Both the position numbers and the translations under genes were made by a program. A model generated the notes under the pieces. The model searched no databases. It was given only the letters and a program-made list of their open reading frames with translations, and was not told the DNA's origin. This document shows positions 11,936 to 24,448 of a DNA stretch of 64,000 nt, piece after piece. Within the stretch, counting starts at the first letter, position 1. Every line of letters begins with the position of its first letter. Source of the DNA: Liolophura sinensis (lineage: Eukaryota; Mollusca; Polyplacophora; Chitonida; Chitonidae); contig NC_088298.1 in NCBI RefSeq assembly GCF_032854445.1, forward strand, positions 18,495,976-18,559,975, given 5' to 3'.

Positions 11936-12705
11936 CACCGTCCTGAATTTGTCAGTTCCGTCCGAAATATTTTGGTGTTTGCGTTAATTCCCTTTTCCAT
12001 GTATTTTAAGTTCTTTCGTTGTTCCCATTAGTGAGCTTTAATTAGAAAAACCTTGAGGCATCGTAAATCATTAGAAAACCTTGTAAGTTTCACATGGCAC
12101 TAACAGACCACCGTAGCAAATAACGTGGCATTCTACATTATTACGTTTATCACGTGTATATTTACGTCATAAATATACGTCACACATATTCACGAGGCGG
12201 GTGTATTCTATTTACATTCAATCGTTTCATCTAAGTTTACAGAACCTGGAGGTATATCTGATCGCATGTAGCTTGTATATCTGTCGTAAAAAAATCCGTT
12301 ATTTTAATGCTTCAATGACATTAAGTCGTCTGTCTAAATAAGAGCGGTAATGGCAGCTGGTTTTCACGCGTGGAAAGATGTCCATGGTAATAATAGTTGA
12401 ACACCATCTTGTTACCGTTTGCTGTTTTCTTTGATGGAGAAAGAATGTAGGTTAACTGTGCATCAAAACGCAATCCGTGCCATTGTGTCCATTGCTTTTA
12501 TCAGTATGAGGAAATGCATAATGAGATACGATTTGTAATTAATGTAGATTTTTCCTGTTCATAAAGTTTTATGTTGATTCTGTGTAGTAAGAGCAAAGTA
12601 TCGTTTTCGACAGGCTATTAAGTGATACAACTTTATCTGGTCTTGGTCAATAAAAGCATAAATGTAAAACTTGGCAAATTAGATACAGGCTGAGAGAATG
12701 GTCAG

Positions 12706-12812
12706 TGGTCTAGTTGTTTAGGGTTTCTTAACTATCATGAGATGCGGGTTTAAAGCCGGCTTTGGACAAACAATTTGTAGATTACTTATAAAAAGCGACG
12801 TTAAACCCTAAC
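12706..12812 (+). repeat. tRNA-related SINE head (type 2), copy in F1
   Basis: GTGGTCTAGTTGTTTAGGG resembles a tRNA box A, and GCGGGTTTAAAGCC a mutated box B, followed by AAGCGACGTTAAACCC. The paralogue at 26,228-26,340 keeps GGTTCAAAGCC. The sequence is tRNA-like, but no acceptor-stem pairing makes it a functional tRNA gene. Confidence 0.6.
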
Positions 12813-12865
12813 CTGTATCTGAATTGAGAACAACTTTCCAGCGTTTATTATGGCAGTAACTGGCG

Positions 12866-12985
12866 GGAATTCCCTTTAGCTCAGTTGGTACATGTGTAAC
12901 GCTGGGCTTCGGTTGTAAAGATCTGAGTTCGAATCCGAATGTTGCCAAAGTGTAAATCTATCACCCTCTACAGGTGTATATTTGT
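12866..12985 (+). repeat. tRNA-like sequence (SINE head, type 3), copy in F1
   Basis: TTTAGCTCAGTTGGTACATG is a clear box A and GAGTTCGAATCCGAATG a clear box B at tRNA-like spacing. The ends (TTCCCTT and TGTTGCC) do not pair as an acceptor stem and there is a long insertion in the anticodon arm, so I read it as a tRNA-derived SINE head or pseudo-tRNA. A copy lies at 26,762-26,850. Confidence 0.6.
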
Positions 12986-15120
12986 GTTCCGGTTTAATCA
13001 ATCAAACGGCAGTATTATGTGTGCACTGATGAAGAATAAAAATCAACGGATACAGGTGTACATGTAGTATTTGAGTGTTAAGTGATTGCCTGATAAATCA
13101 CAAGTATTTTGTAAACTAATAATGATTAATGTAAATTGTAAATTAATGACTTATAATCTAATAGACTATAGTGGGTTTTTTTTTTAAACTCCTTTGTATA
13201 ATATCAATATGGTTTCTCTGCAGTGCATTGACATCGTTTTTCGAAAGTATTTCGCGAATTTTAAAGCTTGCTCTCGATATAGATTCCCAGTTCACTTTAA
13301 ACATTCCTTATAAACACTAAACATACTCAGCAATGTTTTTCGTATACAATGGCGCTCAGTTTTTTGAGTGGAAAATGGACTTCTCGTGGTAAAGTACTCA
13401 ATTTTGGCATGTTAGTGCCGAACTTTTCCTCTTGGGACGTATAGATATTCACCTCATATTGGTGGAACAAAAGAGGTCATCATCGAATAATGGACTGCAC
13501 TAAGATTGTCGGAGTATTGTCACCAAGGCCTCCGCACTGGGTGGTTCACGTCAGTGTGACCAGTTGATTTTAATGTGTCATGGCATCACATTGGAACTGT
13601 TTATCCGCATGGAGAGTGTATACATATACATGGCTAATTCCTGTGGTTTTCCTGAGGAACGGGTAATTCCACAGTGAATTTTATTTATATAGGACGCGTA
13701 TGTAAACATGACAAGGGGCTATTGTCGCAACAATTTAATAGATAAAATTACAATTAGCCTGAATATTCTGATTATGATTTATGGAAGATATTGTGACTAG
13801 CCTAACGCCATGCAGCAGTACTCGAGAGAAATCCACTCGGTTAGGATCACTAAGAGTTCCGATGTGTATGGCGCGTGTGACGTGAGCACTTCATGGGTAC
13901 ACAGTGCTCGGTACAAATTAAAACTGTTGGCCTGAACGGAGGAATACAAGAAGTGTCAATTGGTCATCGTTCAGAACGGACTTACCAAGCAAAAGCCCAA
14001 CAAGGCCAATATTAGGCCTAACATTACCAATTTTAGGTAAGTTGTTTGGAAACTCTTGTTTATTCTGAATGAAGGGCTGCTGTTATGCCTATTACAATAT
14101 CTCCTTTAAGCTCCAGTCAGAAACTTAGAAAGTCTGCCAACATCACTTAAGTGTTTCTTTACATGGATGTGCTTAAACCATGACTCTAGGAGTTGTATTT
14201 TGCTGTTTTTTAACATTGAGGTGAAAAGTTAAAATCAAAATCTAATGACGGTATCACCCTGTGACCGTTTGCCAAATATCACAATGCTTCGGTTTTACTC
14301 TCCATGCTTTCGTCTTTTCTGTATAGATCTGCTCAAAGCGTTAGCGTCTACCTTGACAGCAGAAGTACATTATTGCATGTTACTCACGCTGTCTTAACAA
14401 CATGTAACATGTGCTTCCTATAGGTGGCAAATTGAGAGCAAATAAAAAATAAAGAATAATAATTGCTGGGAAACTGACGTGCCCTTTGGCTTGATTCTTC
14501 CCTGTTAGTCGGATTATGATACAATCTACGTCAAGATAACACATAATGAATTATGTACATTCTGTATTTAAATACATAAGGAAGAATGTCTTTAATATTC
14601 AGATTGATCAAAAATGAGAGAACTGTTTCACACCATGTCAGAGCTGCTTGCACAAAACCATCTGGTGAGTATATGTGTTCTTTAGATCAGAGTATGAAGA
14701 TATTGAATGCAATAGATACGTGTACATTTGAATTTACTCATCCTTTCGGTATAAGGAAAAGCCGTGTAGATGTTTGACGGGGTTTAATTAGGGGTTAATC
14801 CGTTGTAGTATCTCTTTGGGTTATTATTATTCTCACTAAAACTGTGGATCGTTTTTGTAGAAAACGGCTGAGCGGACGTCTAAGATACTGTGGGTTGTTT
14901 TAGGTAAGGATCTAAAGTTGTGCACCTTAACTTTTAAAAACGTTTGATCACGTCACTTTGTGGCCATGTTGGATTTTGCGGAAAACAGAAAAGAACTTAT
15001 TCTCCAGAACGGCTGATGCGATTGAGCTGAAATTAAAACAGCGGTTACTCAAAACGTAGACAATTTGTTCATTGGGACTTTCTCGGTTGAATAGTGTAGA
15101 AACTTAATATTGGGTGAAAA

Positions 15121-16765
15121 TCTCATGTGACCAAAAACCCATTGTTTGTTAATAATTTGTACACTTTTGAAAATTTTCACTGTGAGAAATAGTCTGTCTG
15201 ATGCAATTTTGGACGCTGATTCCGACAATGCAATTTTTGCAAAACCGGCAGTGACATCTTCAAAACCGGAAGTGGGTATTTCCTCTTAGCAAATGAAGCT
15301 ACAGACGTCTTCAGGTCTAGTATTATCTGAAGGCAAGGAGACAAACTTTTTACGTGTGCAAACCGGAAGTTGGAGATGCTAAGATAAAAAAAAACATTTT
15401 TTTTTATTTTTGTATTTTGAATAATTAAACAAAACTCGAGCCATTAAAATACCAAAGTAGAAATGAATAAAACTTAAATAGGTAGTGGACCTTGAATTGA
15501 ATTTGGAGAGTACGAATCTTCTGCCACCATACCCGATGACCATGTTGGGTTGATATGGAAACATTTTGGAATCAATTTTTCCAGAACCCCGTGTCGGAAT
15601 TGGCTTAATTTTTTGTTTATCTCTTTTATATAGTCTGCAACGACAGTGCAATACCAGGCATATCGATGGGACTTTTTAATTACCTGGACTGAAAAGGTTG
15701 TTTATCTTCCTTGTACACTCATTTATAACTTGTTTACACGAAATTAAACATTCCCAGACAATAGCACCATTCATTTATTATTATAAAACTAATTTTTATT
15801 ATTAATTATAATTATATATATATATATATTATTATTATTATTAATTATAATATTATTTAATTATTATTATTGATTATTGTTTATTAATTGTTAATTGTTA
15901 ATTAACTAGTCCATTATTCATTTATTACACAATTACATTGCAAATGGATAATCTCAAAGACGTCTAACTTGCGCCCACCGCTTCGATGGACGAATGTTTA
16001 GAACGTTCGCCTCGGTGTCTGGGGACCTGGATGCATGCTGTATTTAAAATGATTATTGATCTTCAACATACGTTAAATAAGGGTTATCGCTTAAGCTTGA
16101 AGTGTTTGGTCGCGGTCATATATACTGTATACCTGGTAAGAGGTACGTTATGGCTACATCCCTGAAGTCTATTTTGCCTCCTTACTAGGCGTGTAACCGA
16201 GGTCAAAGAGTTCAAGCAAATGGTGACAACCTACTTACATAATGACGCTATTGTTCGGTCGCGTACTTTATTTTCAAGGGGCAGCTCTTGTCACATACAC
16301 TTTACACCACTTTATTTTTACCCTCTAACCAAATGTGGATGTACAGAATACAAAGTATCAAGACTATAAACTAATTAAATCCCAATTTTGTCTTGTCATG
16401 TAAAAACAATGACGTTTTCAACTTTTTGAAATTTTTTAAAACCGGGAGTAATACGCGGTATATAACTGCCGTATACACTCGTGTATAACTTTTTTATGCG
16501 TTATAAATCACTTATCCTGACTGCTGTGGAGAGAAACTCAACAAGACACAAAATTTGTGCAAGTGTGTGTATTAATTTAAAAGGTATTGTTTCTGGCAAA
16601 TTTATTCACAAAGTGATCCTTGAAATCATATATTGTATTGATTTTTCGTAGCCAGAAGAAACCATGCCCGTCGATTGTACAGTGTGTGATCTGCCCTGTT
16701 TGAGAAACCAGCCCAGCCTGTGAGAGGGGAAATCTGTAATGTTAAAAAACTGTAGCCATTCACCA
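15121..16765. other. Gene-less stretch with AT simple repeat and tRNA-like fragment, 5' of TLR copy 1
   Basis: Bases 15,780-15,905 are an (ATT/TTAAT)n tract. At about 15,985-16,035, GCTTCGATGGACGAATGTTTAGA with GTTCGCCTCGG resembles the 5' half of a tRNA-derived SINE head. The rest, including the region just upstream of the TLR start, shows no recognisable promoter element. Confidence 0.5.
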
Positions 16766-19278
16766 TGTCTATGAGCTTCTCCACCGCCATTTTTGTCGTT
16801 CTTGTCTCGGTCTGCACATTGGGAGACTCGAATTGTCGTCGTGATGTCAACCGGACATTTTCTTGACTGTCGATTTGAAAATCTTACGTCTGTGCCGACT
16901 GAAAAGCTTTCTGTCGATCTCCGTGGAATTGATCTGAGTGATAACAACATTTTTCAGATTGAAAACGGGACATTTGAAGCCGCATCGAATCTGGAAACTC
17001 TGGATCTGTGCAACAACAAATTAGAGCATTTGTCGCCAGGGGCATTTCAGGGACCCGGAATCTACTTTTTTTGAATTTGTCAAGCAACCCACTTCTATTT
17101 GGGGTGATTGACCTCACCAACGCTTTTTGAACCACTCGTGAGTTTACAAGTGATACGAATCCAAAGATCTGCGACGTTCCCTCAATGGAAAGGGGTAGAC
17201 AACTCTTTTAGTCACCTGAAAGGCTTACCACGTTGTTTATAGATGTACCCGATAACTTCAAATTTGAAAATGGTTGGGGAAACGCTGTCTCAGTTATCCA
17301 GAATTTCCACATCCGAAGAGGACACAGACGCGTCCGTATACAGGGTCAGGCGTTATTGTAACTGGTTGACAATTGAAAAGGATGCGTTTGAAGGGCTAAG
17401 AAACGTTGCCGTCAGGAGTGGAACTGATAAACTGTGAAATTCATACTATTTTGAGCGGTGCGTTCGAGCCGTTGGGCTCCCTTGAAACTCTGGATCTTAG
17501 TTTAACGTTCAGCTGGGGCTACGCCCGGGCTGTTCTATCCCTGAAAGGCCTTGACACTATAAACATGGACGGCCATTAAGATTTCAATGGTTAACGGTGA
17601 TGTTGTCAGAAAAGACTACTTGTTGAAGATTGGCGACTTTAATTACACGCGTGAAATATGTGTGCGATCTGTGGGACCTTTCCCAGAACTACATTTTCTA
17701 TGAACACGGCAATCTAATCCCATAGAGTTTCGAATGGACTGCCTGGAAAGCCTCAACTTGTCGTACCACAGTTTTCATTTTACTCCCAAAAAGTTTATGT
17801 GGAGCTTACGGAATAGTTTACAGTTAAAAATTCTGGACTTTAGTAGAATCAAAGACGAGGATGCCCATGCCACTGGGGCTATCAGTGCCCTAAAAGTGCC
17901 ACCAAAGCCTATCCTACCGGACATTATTTTGCCACCAAACCTGTCTTGGTTCTCGGTTTCAGGATGTGAAGACTGGTTCCCTGCACCGGTTCTATTAAAT
18001 TTCGAATTCTCACGAAGCCTGCGGTATCTGGGCGCCGCGGACATTAATCTCGAGGAATGCTGGTTTGCCCCCGCTGCGGGATTTCCAAACGGATTGACTC
18101 ACCTCGATATTTCAGGGGCCAAATGCCGAAAAATGTCGGAGATTTACTTCGAAAATTTCGAAAAAATAAAAACACTAAAATTGTCCGATTGCCCATATCT
18201 GGAAGGGGTTTTCCGTTCCCAGAGTTCCCCATTTGACTTCCTGCCAGCCTTAGAAGAATTGGACATATCTCTGAACAAGTTAACGGATATAAATCCAAAG
18301 CTTTTCAGGAAAAACCTAAAGCTGACAGAAGTTAATTTGGCATATAATAAGCTACAGCGACTACCCAAGGTTTTGTCACATCTCAGTAACCTTGAACAGC
18401 TGGATTTAACTTTCAACGCTATTACTGATTTCCAATATGAGGAAATGAAACAGTTGGACACCTGGATATCGATGGCGAGGGATGGACAATCCTTTCAGCT
18501 CTTACTTACAGGTAATCCATTACAGTGCACATGTGAAATAGTCTTATTCATTCGATGGCTTTATCGTCAAAAGGCTCACATGGATAATGTGGACAAATAC
18601 GAGTGTCTCTTGTCCAACGGAACCTGGGTTTCCTTGAAGCTGTTCAAGCTGCACTTAGCTAATTTCGAAGTTACATGCATCAGTCATACTTATCTGATAA
18701 TCTCGGTGGTGAGCATTCTGACATCATTTGTCCTTATTTTGCTCTTCACCGCGATGTATCGTTACCGATTAAACCTCAGATACTGGCTGTATACTAAACT
18801 GATGCCCCCAGAAAACATGTTTGTTGACCAGGAGTACATCTACGACGCCTTTGTGGCTTATACTTCTGACGAGTACGAATGGGTCATCCGACAATTACGA
18901 CCAAAACTTGAATTGGTTGACAATCCGCTCCGGCTCTGTATTCACGACAGAGATTTCATTCCTGGAAAACCTATTCATGAAAACATTGTGGACAAAATGA
19001 AAGAGAGTCGAAAGATTTTGCTAATCATCAGTCCCGGATTTCTGGAATCTCGATTCGGTCCTCTGGAAATCGAGTACGCCGGCATGAAATGCCTGGAAGA
19101 AGGCAGAGAGGATGTCATACTGTGTGTGCTAATGGAAGATATTCCAGTTCGTCAAATGCCGAGAGCGTTGAGAAATCTCTGGCACAAGATTACATTCCTA
19201 AAGTGGAGCGCTGCTCCAGAGGTACAGATAATTTTCTGGAGAAACCTTAAAGCCGCTGTAAGCCTACCAGATCAATAA
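16766..19278 (+). pseudogene. Toll-like receptor copy 1, disrupted N-terminal half, intact LRR-LRRCT-TM-TIR half
   Basis: The ATG at 16,766 opens a signal-peptide-like MSMSFSTAIFVVLVSVCTLG, aligned with copy 2. A one-base insertion near 16,852-16,858 then leads to a TGA. Further indels (near 17,055, 17,120, 17,240, 17,275 and 17,420) and stops follow up to about 17,700, and LRR motifs such as LETLDLCNNKLEHL appear in shifting frames. From 17,734 to 19,278 there is an uninterrupted 514-codon frame: several LRRs (ALEELDISLNKLTDI), a cysteine-rich LRRCT at about residues 260-312 (NPLQCTCEI), a membrane segment at about 319-344, and a TIR domain at about 367-508. The TIR has box 1 YDAFVAYTS, box 2 RDFIPGKP and box 3 FW. 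TLRs sense microbial ligands and signal through TIR adaptors. The intact part lacks a signal peptide. It is probably a pseudogene, unless the indels are sequencing errors. An AATAAA overlaps the stop region. Confidence 0.9.
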
Positions 19279-20542
19279 ATTATATTTTCCTGTATTCGAT
19301 GTACTTCAACCAAGACCTCTTCTAACCACCAGTGACCCCTTCATTGCTTTCTTTTTGTAGTTATGTCTTCACCGGAACTTTATGCGTTCTACACAAATTG
19401 TATGAAGTCAATATTGAAAAATGAACAGTTTGTATTTGTATATAATGAGTTTGCTTTAGACTAATACATGTACCATCCAGCTGATAATGCATCTAACAGC
19501 TTAAGTGCACGTAAATCTAATATCAAAACAGTGTCAGTGGAGAGTTGGAAAAAAGAGCATGCTATAAATACAGTAATTATGTAACACTATAAACAAATAA
19601 AAACAATGAAAAAAAAAACAAATGTTTAAACTATTGTGAATTGCGTAAAGTTCGAGAGGGCTCGGCTTTTATGGTATTAAAAGAGCCGGTACGTAGCACA
19701 TTCTTTTCCAAGAGATTAAACTGGTATTTAGGGTGTTTCGCCACATAGGCATTAAGAAGTACCGGTTATCCAGTGTTCTACATGTATCAGCTTGGTGCAG
19801 CGTCCGGCATTTAGATACAGATGGAGAACATTTTGGTTGTGTGAATCACCGACATTAAGGAGGACTGAACCCCTCTTGTTAGGGGAGTTATAAATCTTTA
19901 AAATGCGCGTGTTGCGTTAAGACTGTGTACACATGTATGTATATTTACGTAAATATATTATTGTATGCTGCTATTTGTACTTATGTATTGTTTATATATG
20001 TACCTATATATACAGTATTTCGATTATTTGAGCACATTGTATTTAACGGGACCATTTGGAGGTTTTGTAATTTTGTTTTACTGATTGCTATAAACTCTCC
20101 TCGTGTATATATTTGGTTATAAAATCATGAGTATATCCTGAACTTGAATTTGAAAGAGGTTTTTCTGAATATTTATTGTAATGAGATAGTAACAGAAAGC
20201 AGTTATAAAGTATATTTTAATATTTTATATAAGTTGCCGTATAAATTAGTAAAAATATTCGCAAATTTGTGGACAGAACAATTCATCATTGTTTGACACA
20301 AGACAAAAATTATGTGTTAATTTATCAGCAGTCTGTTGTCTATATGATGGTAGAATGTTTTGTGTTAATATAACACACTATTCTGTCATATTCAACATAA
20401 TATCCCGTTAGTCTAATAGAATTCTTATGTTGAATGAATAGAATAGAGTGCTATATTTTAACAAAATAATCCGTTGCAATAAACAGACTTTTTGTTAAAT
20501 TTAGGAGATTTTTCTCATAGAAGGAAATATTTTAGACAGGAT
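19279..20542. other. Gene-less, AT-rich 3' flank of TLR copy 1
   Basis: There are AATAAA-type hexamers (one at 19,274 overlapping the TLR stop and another near 19,596) and AT-rich sequence. No other gene was seen. Confidence 0.5.
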
Positions 20543-20830
20543 CGTAGCACGGCGCAATGACCCAGGTGCCTCTCACCAATGGGGTCGCTGTGAGTTCAAG
20601 TCCAGCTCATGCTGGCTTCCTCTTTTGACCATTAATTTTTTGCATACCCATCGACTGAATTCAACTGTATCCACTAAATCATGATCAGTGCCATGAAAAT
20701 GGTTAATTCAACGTAAATTAATGGCTTGTCCATGCCCAATTCTTCCATAGCCATTAAACAATTAATGGTCATTTCGCCAACTAAAAAGCCAGTGGCACAG
20801 CCTGCGGATGGTCATCCGTTTCCCATGTGG
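20543..20830 (+). repeat. SINE head and mid-body fragment split by a MITE
   Basis: Bases 20,543-20,625 carry the CAATGACCCAGG.GCCTCTCACC head with box B GAGTTCAAGTCC and then GCTGGCTTCCTC. The SINE resumes at 20,797 with AGCCTGCGGATGGTC and ends by 20,830. The 146 bases between have terminal inverted repeats and are listed separately. Confidence 0.8.
20626..20771. mobile_element. Small MITE-like element with 12-bp terminal inverted repeats
   Basis: It starts TGACCATTAATT and ends with the exact reverse complement AATTAATGGTCA, with TTT on both outer sides, possibly a target duplication. It interrupts a SINE, which supports insertion. It has no coding capacity, and the interior is AT-rich with repeated CCATTAA/TTAATGG words. 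A related inverted sequence occurs near 46,190-46,290 in block D2. Confidence 0.7.
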
Positions 20831-21875
20831 CGGTATTCTTGTTACTGCCTCTATTGACGCTCACCACTGCATGGGATGTTAGAGCAAGGAAAGAGGATTA
20901 GTCGGCTCGGTATCAGTACAGTGTGACTGAGTGCTGTGTTATATCCTGTGTTTTCTGCAGGGTACTCCAGTGTAGGCAGCATGGACTCAAATATATATAC
21001 ATGCATACACCTAATCATTTTTTCATTAAAACAAACACATCTTTCCGTTTTCATTGATTCCGTTTTAATTTCGTATTTTATATACGTTCTTAGTTTTTTG
21101 GTAGTGCGCGTTAAAGACGTTTTGGGGATTTGGGGATTCGGCCTTGCCATTATTGACCCTGAACGTCGATTTTGGTCGAAGGCTAGAATGTCTGTTTCAA
21201 CACACAGAGAGAGTAAGCTTCATGAAACCGAAGTATCAGATGAAAATCATCTCTATCCCGGGGGCACCCACATGTGATAAATCCTTCTACTTAACGCCCC
21301 AGTGCAGCCAATGAATTAGAGCTTACGACTCCGCTGATTAGTGAGCGATCCCCCACGATGAACACATCATATGGCCTGCAATTAAGGGCCATAAAATACA
21401 ACAGAGGAATTTCGATTTCCCAAATTATCACCTTACGTACTGTATCATTTGACTTGTCAAAATGTTTTGATCACATTTACTTTAACATGGGAGTTTGAAA
21501 AAGTTTCACTGTAAAAACTGAAGATCTAAGCATTTGTGAGCTTGAAAAGATAGTATATAAATGAAAAAGTTGTTACTTGTGCCTCTGGGACACAGTGAGA
21601 CAGGTGAACGTTAAATTAATGTCAAGAAAGGCTGCATAACAATTTTCATAAGTCACTCGATATGGTAGAACTATGTTCACCTTTAACGAGAATAGAGAAA
21701 CTCGCCTATTATTATATTCAAGGTAAACTCTCAGAAGAAAAGCCGCCTGTACATGGGAAGGTCTCTCAGCAACCTGCGGATGTTCCTGGGTTTCCCCGAG
21801 CTCTCCACTGTTTCTTCCCACAATAATGCTGGCCACCTAGTTAGGAATAACGCCAAATAAATAAATAAATAAATA
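20640..21875 (+). repeat. Segmental duplication block D1 (inverted copy at 45.2-46.3 kb)
   Basis: Landmarks recur on the opposite strand at 45.2-46.3 kb: TAACAAGAATACC-type sequence, AAGGAAAGAGGATTAGT-like, the frame around FSLKQ.H.S.FID (21,010-21,120), GCAATTAAGGGCCATAAAATAC (21,379), and GTGAGACAGGTGAACGTTAAAT (21,596). Both copies end in a degenerate SINE. The short conserved frames inside read differently in the two copies, so I do not call a gene. Confidence 0.85.
21741..21875 (+). repeat. Degenerate SINE 3' half
   Basis: It reads CATGGGAAGGTCTCTCAGC, AACCTGCGGATG, ATAATGCTGGCC and an (AAAT)n tail. The part between GCTGGCC and the tail is shortened. The paralogous copy is at 45,161-45,302 on the minus strand. 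Confidence 0.8.
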
Positions 21876-22317
21876 ATGGTCGCTTTGTGTTCATTTGGGG
21901 TTTTTCTTTATTAAACGACAGCAATGGTGTATATTTGTACATACACATAACATGCTTTTCTGTGGGAAATATTATCGTAGACACACCTCCACCTCGACCC
22001 ACAGGAATTTGTACCCACTTACCGAGATATAGAACTTGTACTTAGCGTCCATTGTATACCATGGATTACCGGCCTCCTTGTGACATTTAAAGCATTGATG
22101 TGCACAGATGTTTTTATTTATCTCCTTTTACATATATATTATACACATATTTGTACATATTGTACTTTTACACCTCTATGACTGTCGATTATTTTTACAC
22201 CCCGATTATATTTTGTGCTCACTGAGCTGGGGCATATACATCTACCACATTTAACATAAAAGCACACAGACAATATTAAAAGAGGAACTTGTAACTTTCT
22301 CGCTTGGCGTTCAGCAT

Positions 22318-22551
22318 GAAGGGGACAGTGCAACGATTGGCTGACCCGTATCAGTATAATGGCTAGGGCGGCGCGGCTTACTTGCCTTCGGTAAGGTTTC
22401 TCAGTGAAGCAGCACTAGATAAAAGAGCAGTGGAAATCCGCCGTGCGAGAAGGTGGAACATTATATGCACTCGAAGGATTCCTTCGTCGTCATATGACTG
22501 AAAATTGATGACAACGACGTAAAACCCCAAGCACTCACTCACTCACTCACA
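22318..22551 (+). repeat. Second SINE-like family with an (ACTC)n tail
   Basis: It contains GACCCGTATCAGTATAATGG, CTTACTTGCCTTCGGTAAGG, CTAGATAAAAGAGC.GTGGAA, CCTTCGTCGTCATATGACTG and ends GCACTCACTCACTCACTCAC. Two further copies are at 24,753-24,972 (minus) and 59,676-59,908 (plus). No reading frame is conserved, so it is a non-autonomous interspersed repeat. Confidence 0.88.
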
Positions 22552-24209
22552 GTGTGGTAGTAGCGTTCTGAAACTAAACTACGCCTAATTGTGGACAGAA
22601 GTTTATCAAAGAAATAGAAAACAAACAAACAAAATAAAAAAAACTGGGTGTATCTGTAAAGTCAGCGAAAGTGTAAATTCTCGCCTACATTTCTGTGGTG
22701 ATAATTTTAATCAGTCAAGATGCTGAAGATGCATTTGTGTCACTAACGTCCAGAAGAGCGGGTGAAAATCCCTTCAGAATGGACATTGCTTAGAGGTATC
22801 AGTGTTATTAAATTGTTGAAACAACAATAATTTAAAATAAGTATTAGACGTAGCCGTTAACTATTACAGATTTGTGCATGTGTCACGTTCGGAAAATTAG
22901 TATGTTCAACGAATATGTTCCACTGAAATTGTAAATCTTCAGGCAAATCGTGCAAAAAGTTTGGAACGCGCAAGTATCCATTTGCTGTGTCAGTTTTGTT
23001 CTGAGATGCAGCCCTTACCACTTTTATCGTATACTCACGTACACATAGAGTATCATTTATTAGACGTTGTATATATTTATTTCTTTTTTTATTTAATAAT
23101 GTTTACTATATGAATATACATATACTTATTTCTTGTTTACATTTGATTCTGAAGCTTATAAAATAGCAGTTAACAGTTTTAAAGCTAATTTTGTTTTATC
23201 GCCATGGTGATAGGGGCAATATAGTTGATAAATTCCATACTCTTACGTGAATTAAATCAGTTAGACTGACAAAAGGCAGGAGATTTGTTGTCTGTTCTCT
23301 TTCCTGCAGTTATATACAGTATCTATTTACGTACTGAAGTCGTGAACATGTACCTTCCTGGTTTAAAACTGTCGGTGTTACACTCTAGGGATTACCTAAA
23401 TTCTTTGACATGGTAAATAACATGCCACCTTCGAATACGGAAAATCGCCTTGAAATGTTTTGCCCAAGAGCACAACTGCCGATCTGTTTAATTGTTCGTC
23501 CTTTTTACGACCTTGATGTACGTATGCAGAAGTAGAGCATCAGGTCACTTTCTCCGCTTGTGGGTTATTCTTATGGTTGGGTGAGGCGGGTGAAGAGGGG
23601 TGTAAATCCTAGGTTATTCCTATGGGTGGTGGCGGCGGGGTAGTCGAGTGGGAGAGTCGGGTGTGGCGGGTGCGTAAATGGGATGTTGGGATGGAGCGGG
23701 CTGAACTGACGTCAGGCCGTGTGATCGGGCGGACTGTCGGATGAGCGGGATCAGTCTTCAATTAGTCTTGAAGGACTTGCATCGCAGACCTGTGGGTAGA
23801 TTTGTTTACAATATGCTTAAATACGTGTCAGGTTGACGGATCAAAGGTTCCACAAGGACAAATATTTCAGGCGATCTCAGTAGGCGTAAACCATACCAGG
23901 ATGACATGAGAAAATATGCGGAAATAACCTGAATATTACTGTCTAGTCTGAGGATCAGTTTGTTGTTTTAACGTCTAGCTTAATTTAACATACGCCATGA
24001 CAGGCACAGGGTCATGTAAAACAGGATTTTGAACCAAGAGACGAAACACCCTTAGTGAAACGTAATAAAATTCCCTGCTGACTTTATGCCGCCGCAATGT
24101 AAGGACAGACGGGGACAGACAAAATAAACGTCTGAGGCAAGTATGTCAGTCTTGTTACTGGGCTTGTAACCAAGCTACTCCAGGCTGTAAAATGACAAAA
24201 GTATTGTAC

Positions 24210-24343
24210 TTATTTATTTATTTGATTGGTGTTTTACGCCGTACCCAAGAATATTTTACTTATACGACGGCGGCCAGCATTATGGTGGGAGCAAACCGGG
24301 CAGAGCACGGGGGGAACCCCACGAACCACGCAGGTTGCTGTTT
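24210..24343 (-). repeat. SINE 3' half, reverse orientation
   Basis: It reads TATTTATTTATTTGATTGG, GTTTTACGCCGTACCC, then CAGCATTATGGTGGGAGC up to GCAGGTTGCTG, where it stops at a TC-rich stretch. Together with the plus-strand fragment 100 bases downstream it looks like a locally inverted or doubly inserted SINE. Confidence 0.85.
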
Positions 24344-24448
24344 TTTCTTCTTCTTCGTTATCAATTTTCAAGAATCTCTCATGCATTGACATAACCATAG
24401 AATAATACCTGTAATTTATTTAACTAAATTCTTATTACAAAACTGTGT

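Larger units (their letters stand above)
9300..12060 (+). repeat. Segmental duplication block A (direct copy of C at 40.3 kb, inverted copy of B at 22.7-25.6 kb)
   Basis: Several landmarks recur in the same order and orientation at 40,290-42,300: GGTAAATCTTTTGTTTTT, then GATTTAAAGTCATTCTTACG, CCTCAACTG.T..ATCGATTTGG, CACCCACACTGA.GAGATGC, TGACATCACTGCATTTGCGC, and TTTTACATGACCCT. In B they occur on the opposite strand. The block contains no intact gene; short open frames inside it are not conserved as proteins. A SINE (9480-9722) is present in A and not at the matching place in C, so it inserted after duplication or was lost from C. Confidence 0.85.
12220..15120 (+). repeat. Segmental duplication block F1 (direct copy of 25.75-28.4 kb)
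   Basis: Collinear, same-strand landmarks pair F1 with F2: CTGATCGCATGTAGCTTG (12,257/25,781), CATTAAGTCGTCTGTC, GGCTGAGAGAATGGTCAG, CCCTTTAGCTCAGTTGG, CAAGGCCTCCGCA, ATTCTGATTAT, and ACGGCTGATGCGATTGAG. Identity is high at the left end and drops with indels to the right. A third partial copy, F3, lies at 28.5-29.6 kb. No gene is recognised inside. Confidence 0.85.

Noticed and set aside
12866-12960. Possible functional tRNA genes here and at 26,762
   Set aside because: Box A and box B are good, but acceptor ends do not pair and the anticodon arm is expanded; they are better read as SINE heads within a duplication.
17734-19278. Intact short TIR receptor gene starting at 17,734
   Set aside because: The first ATG lies in the middle of an LRR with no signal peptide, and homology to copy 2 continues upstream through broken frames; kept as part of the pseudogene.
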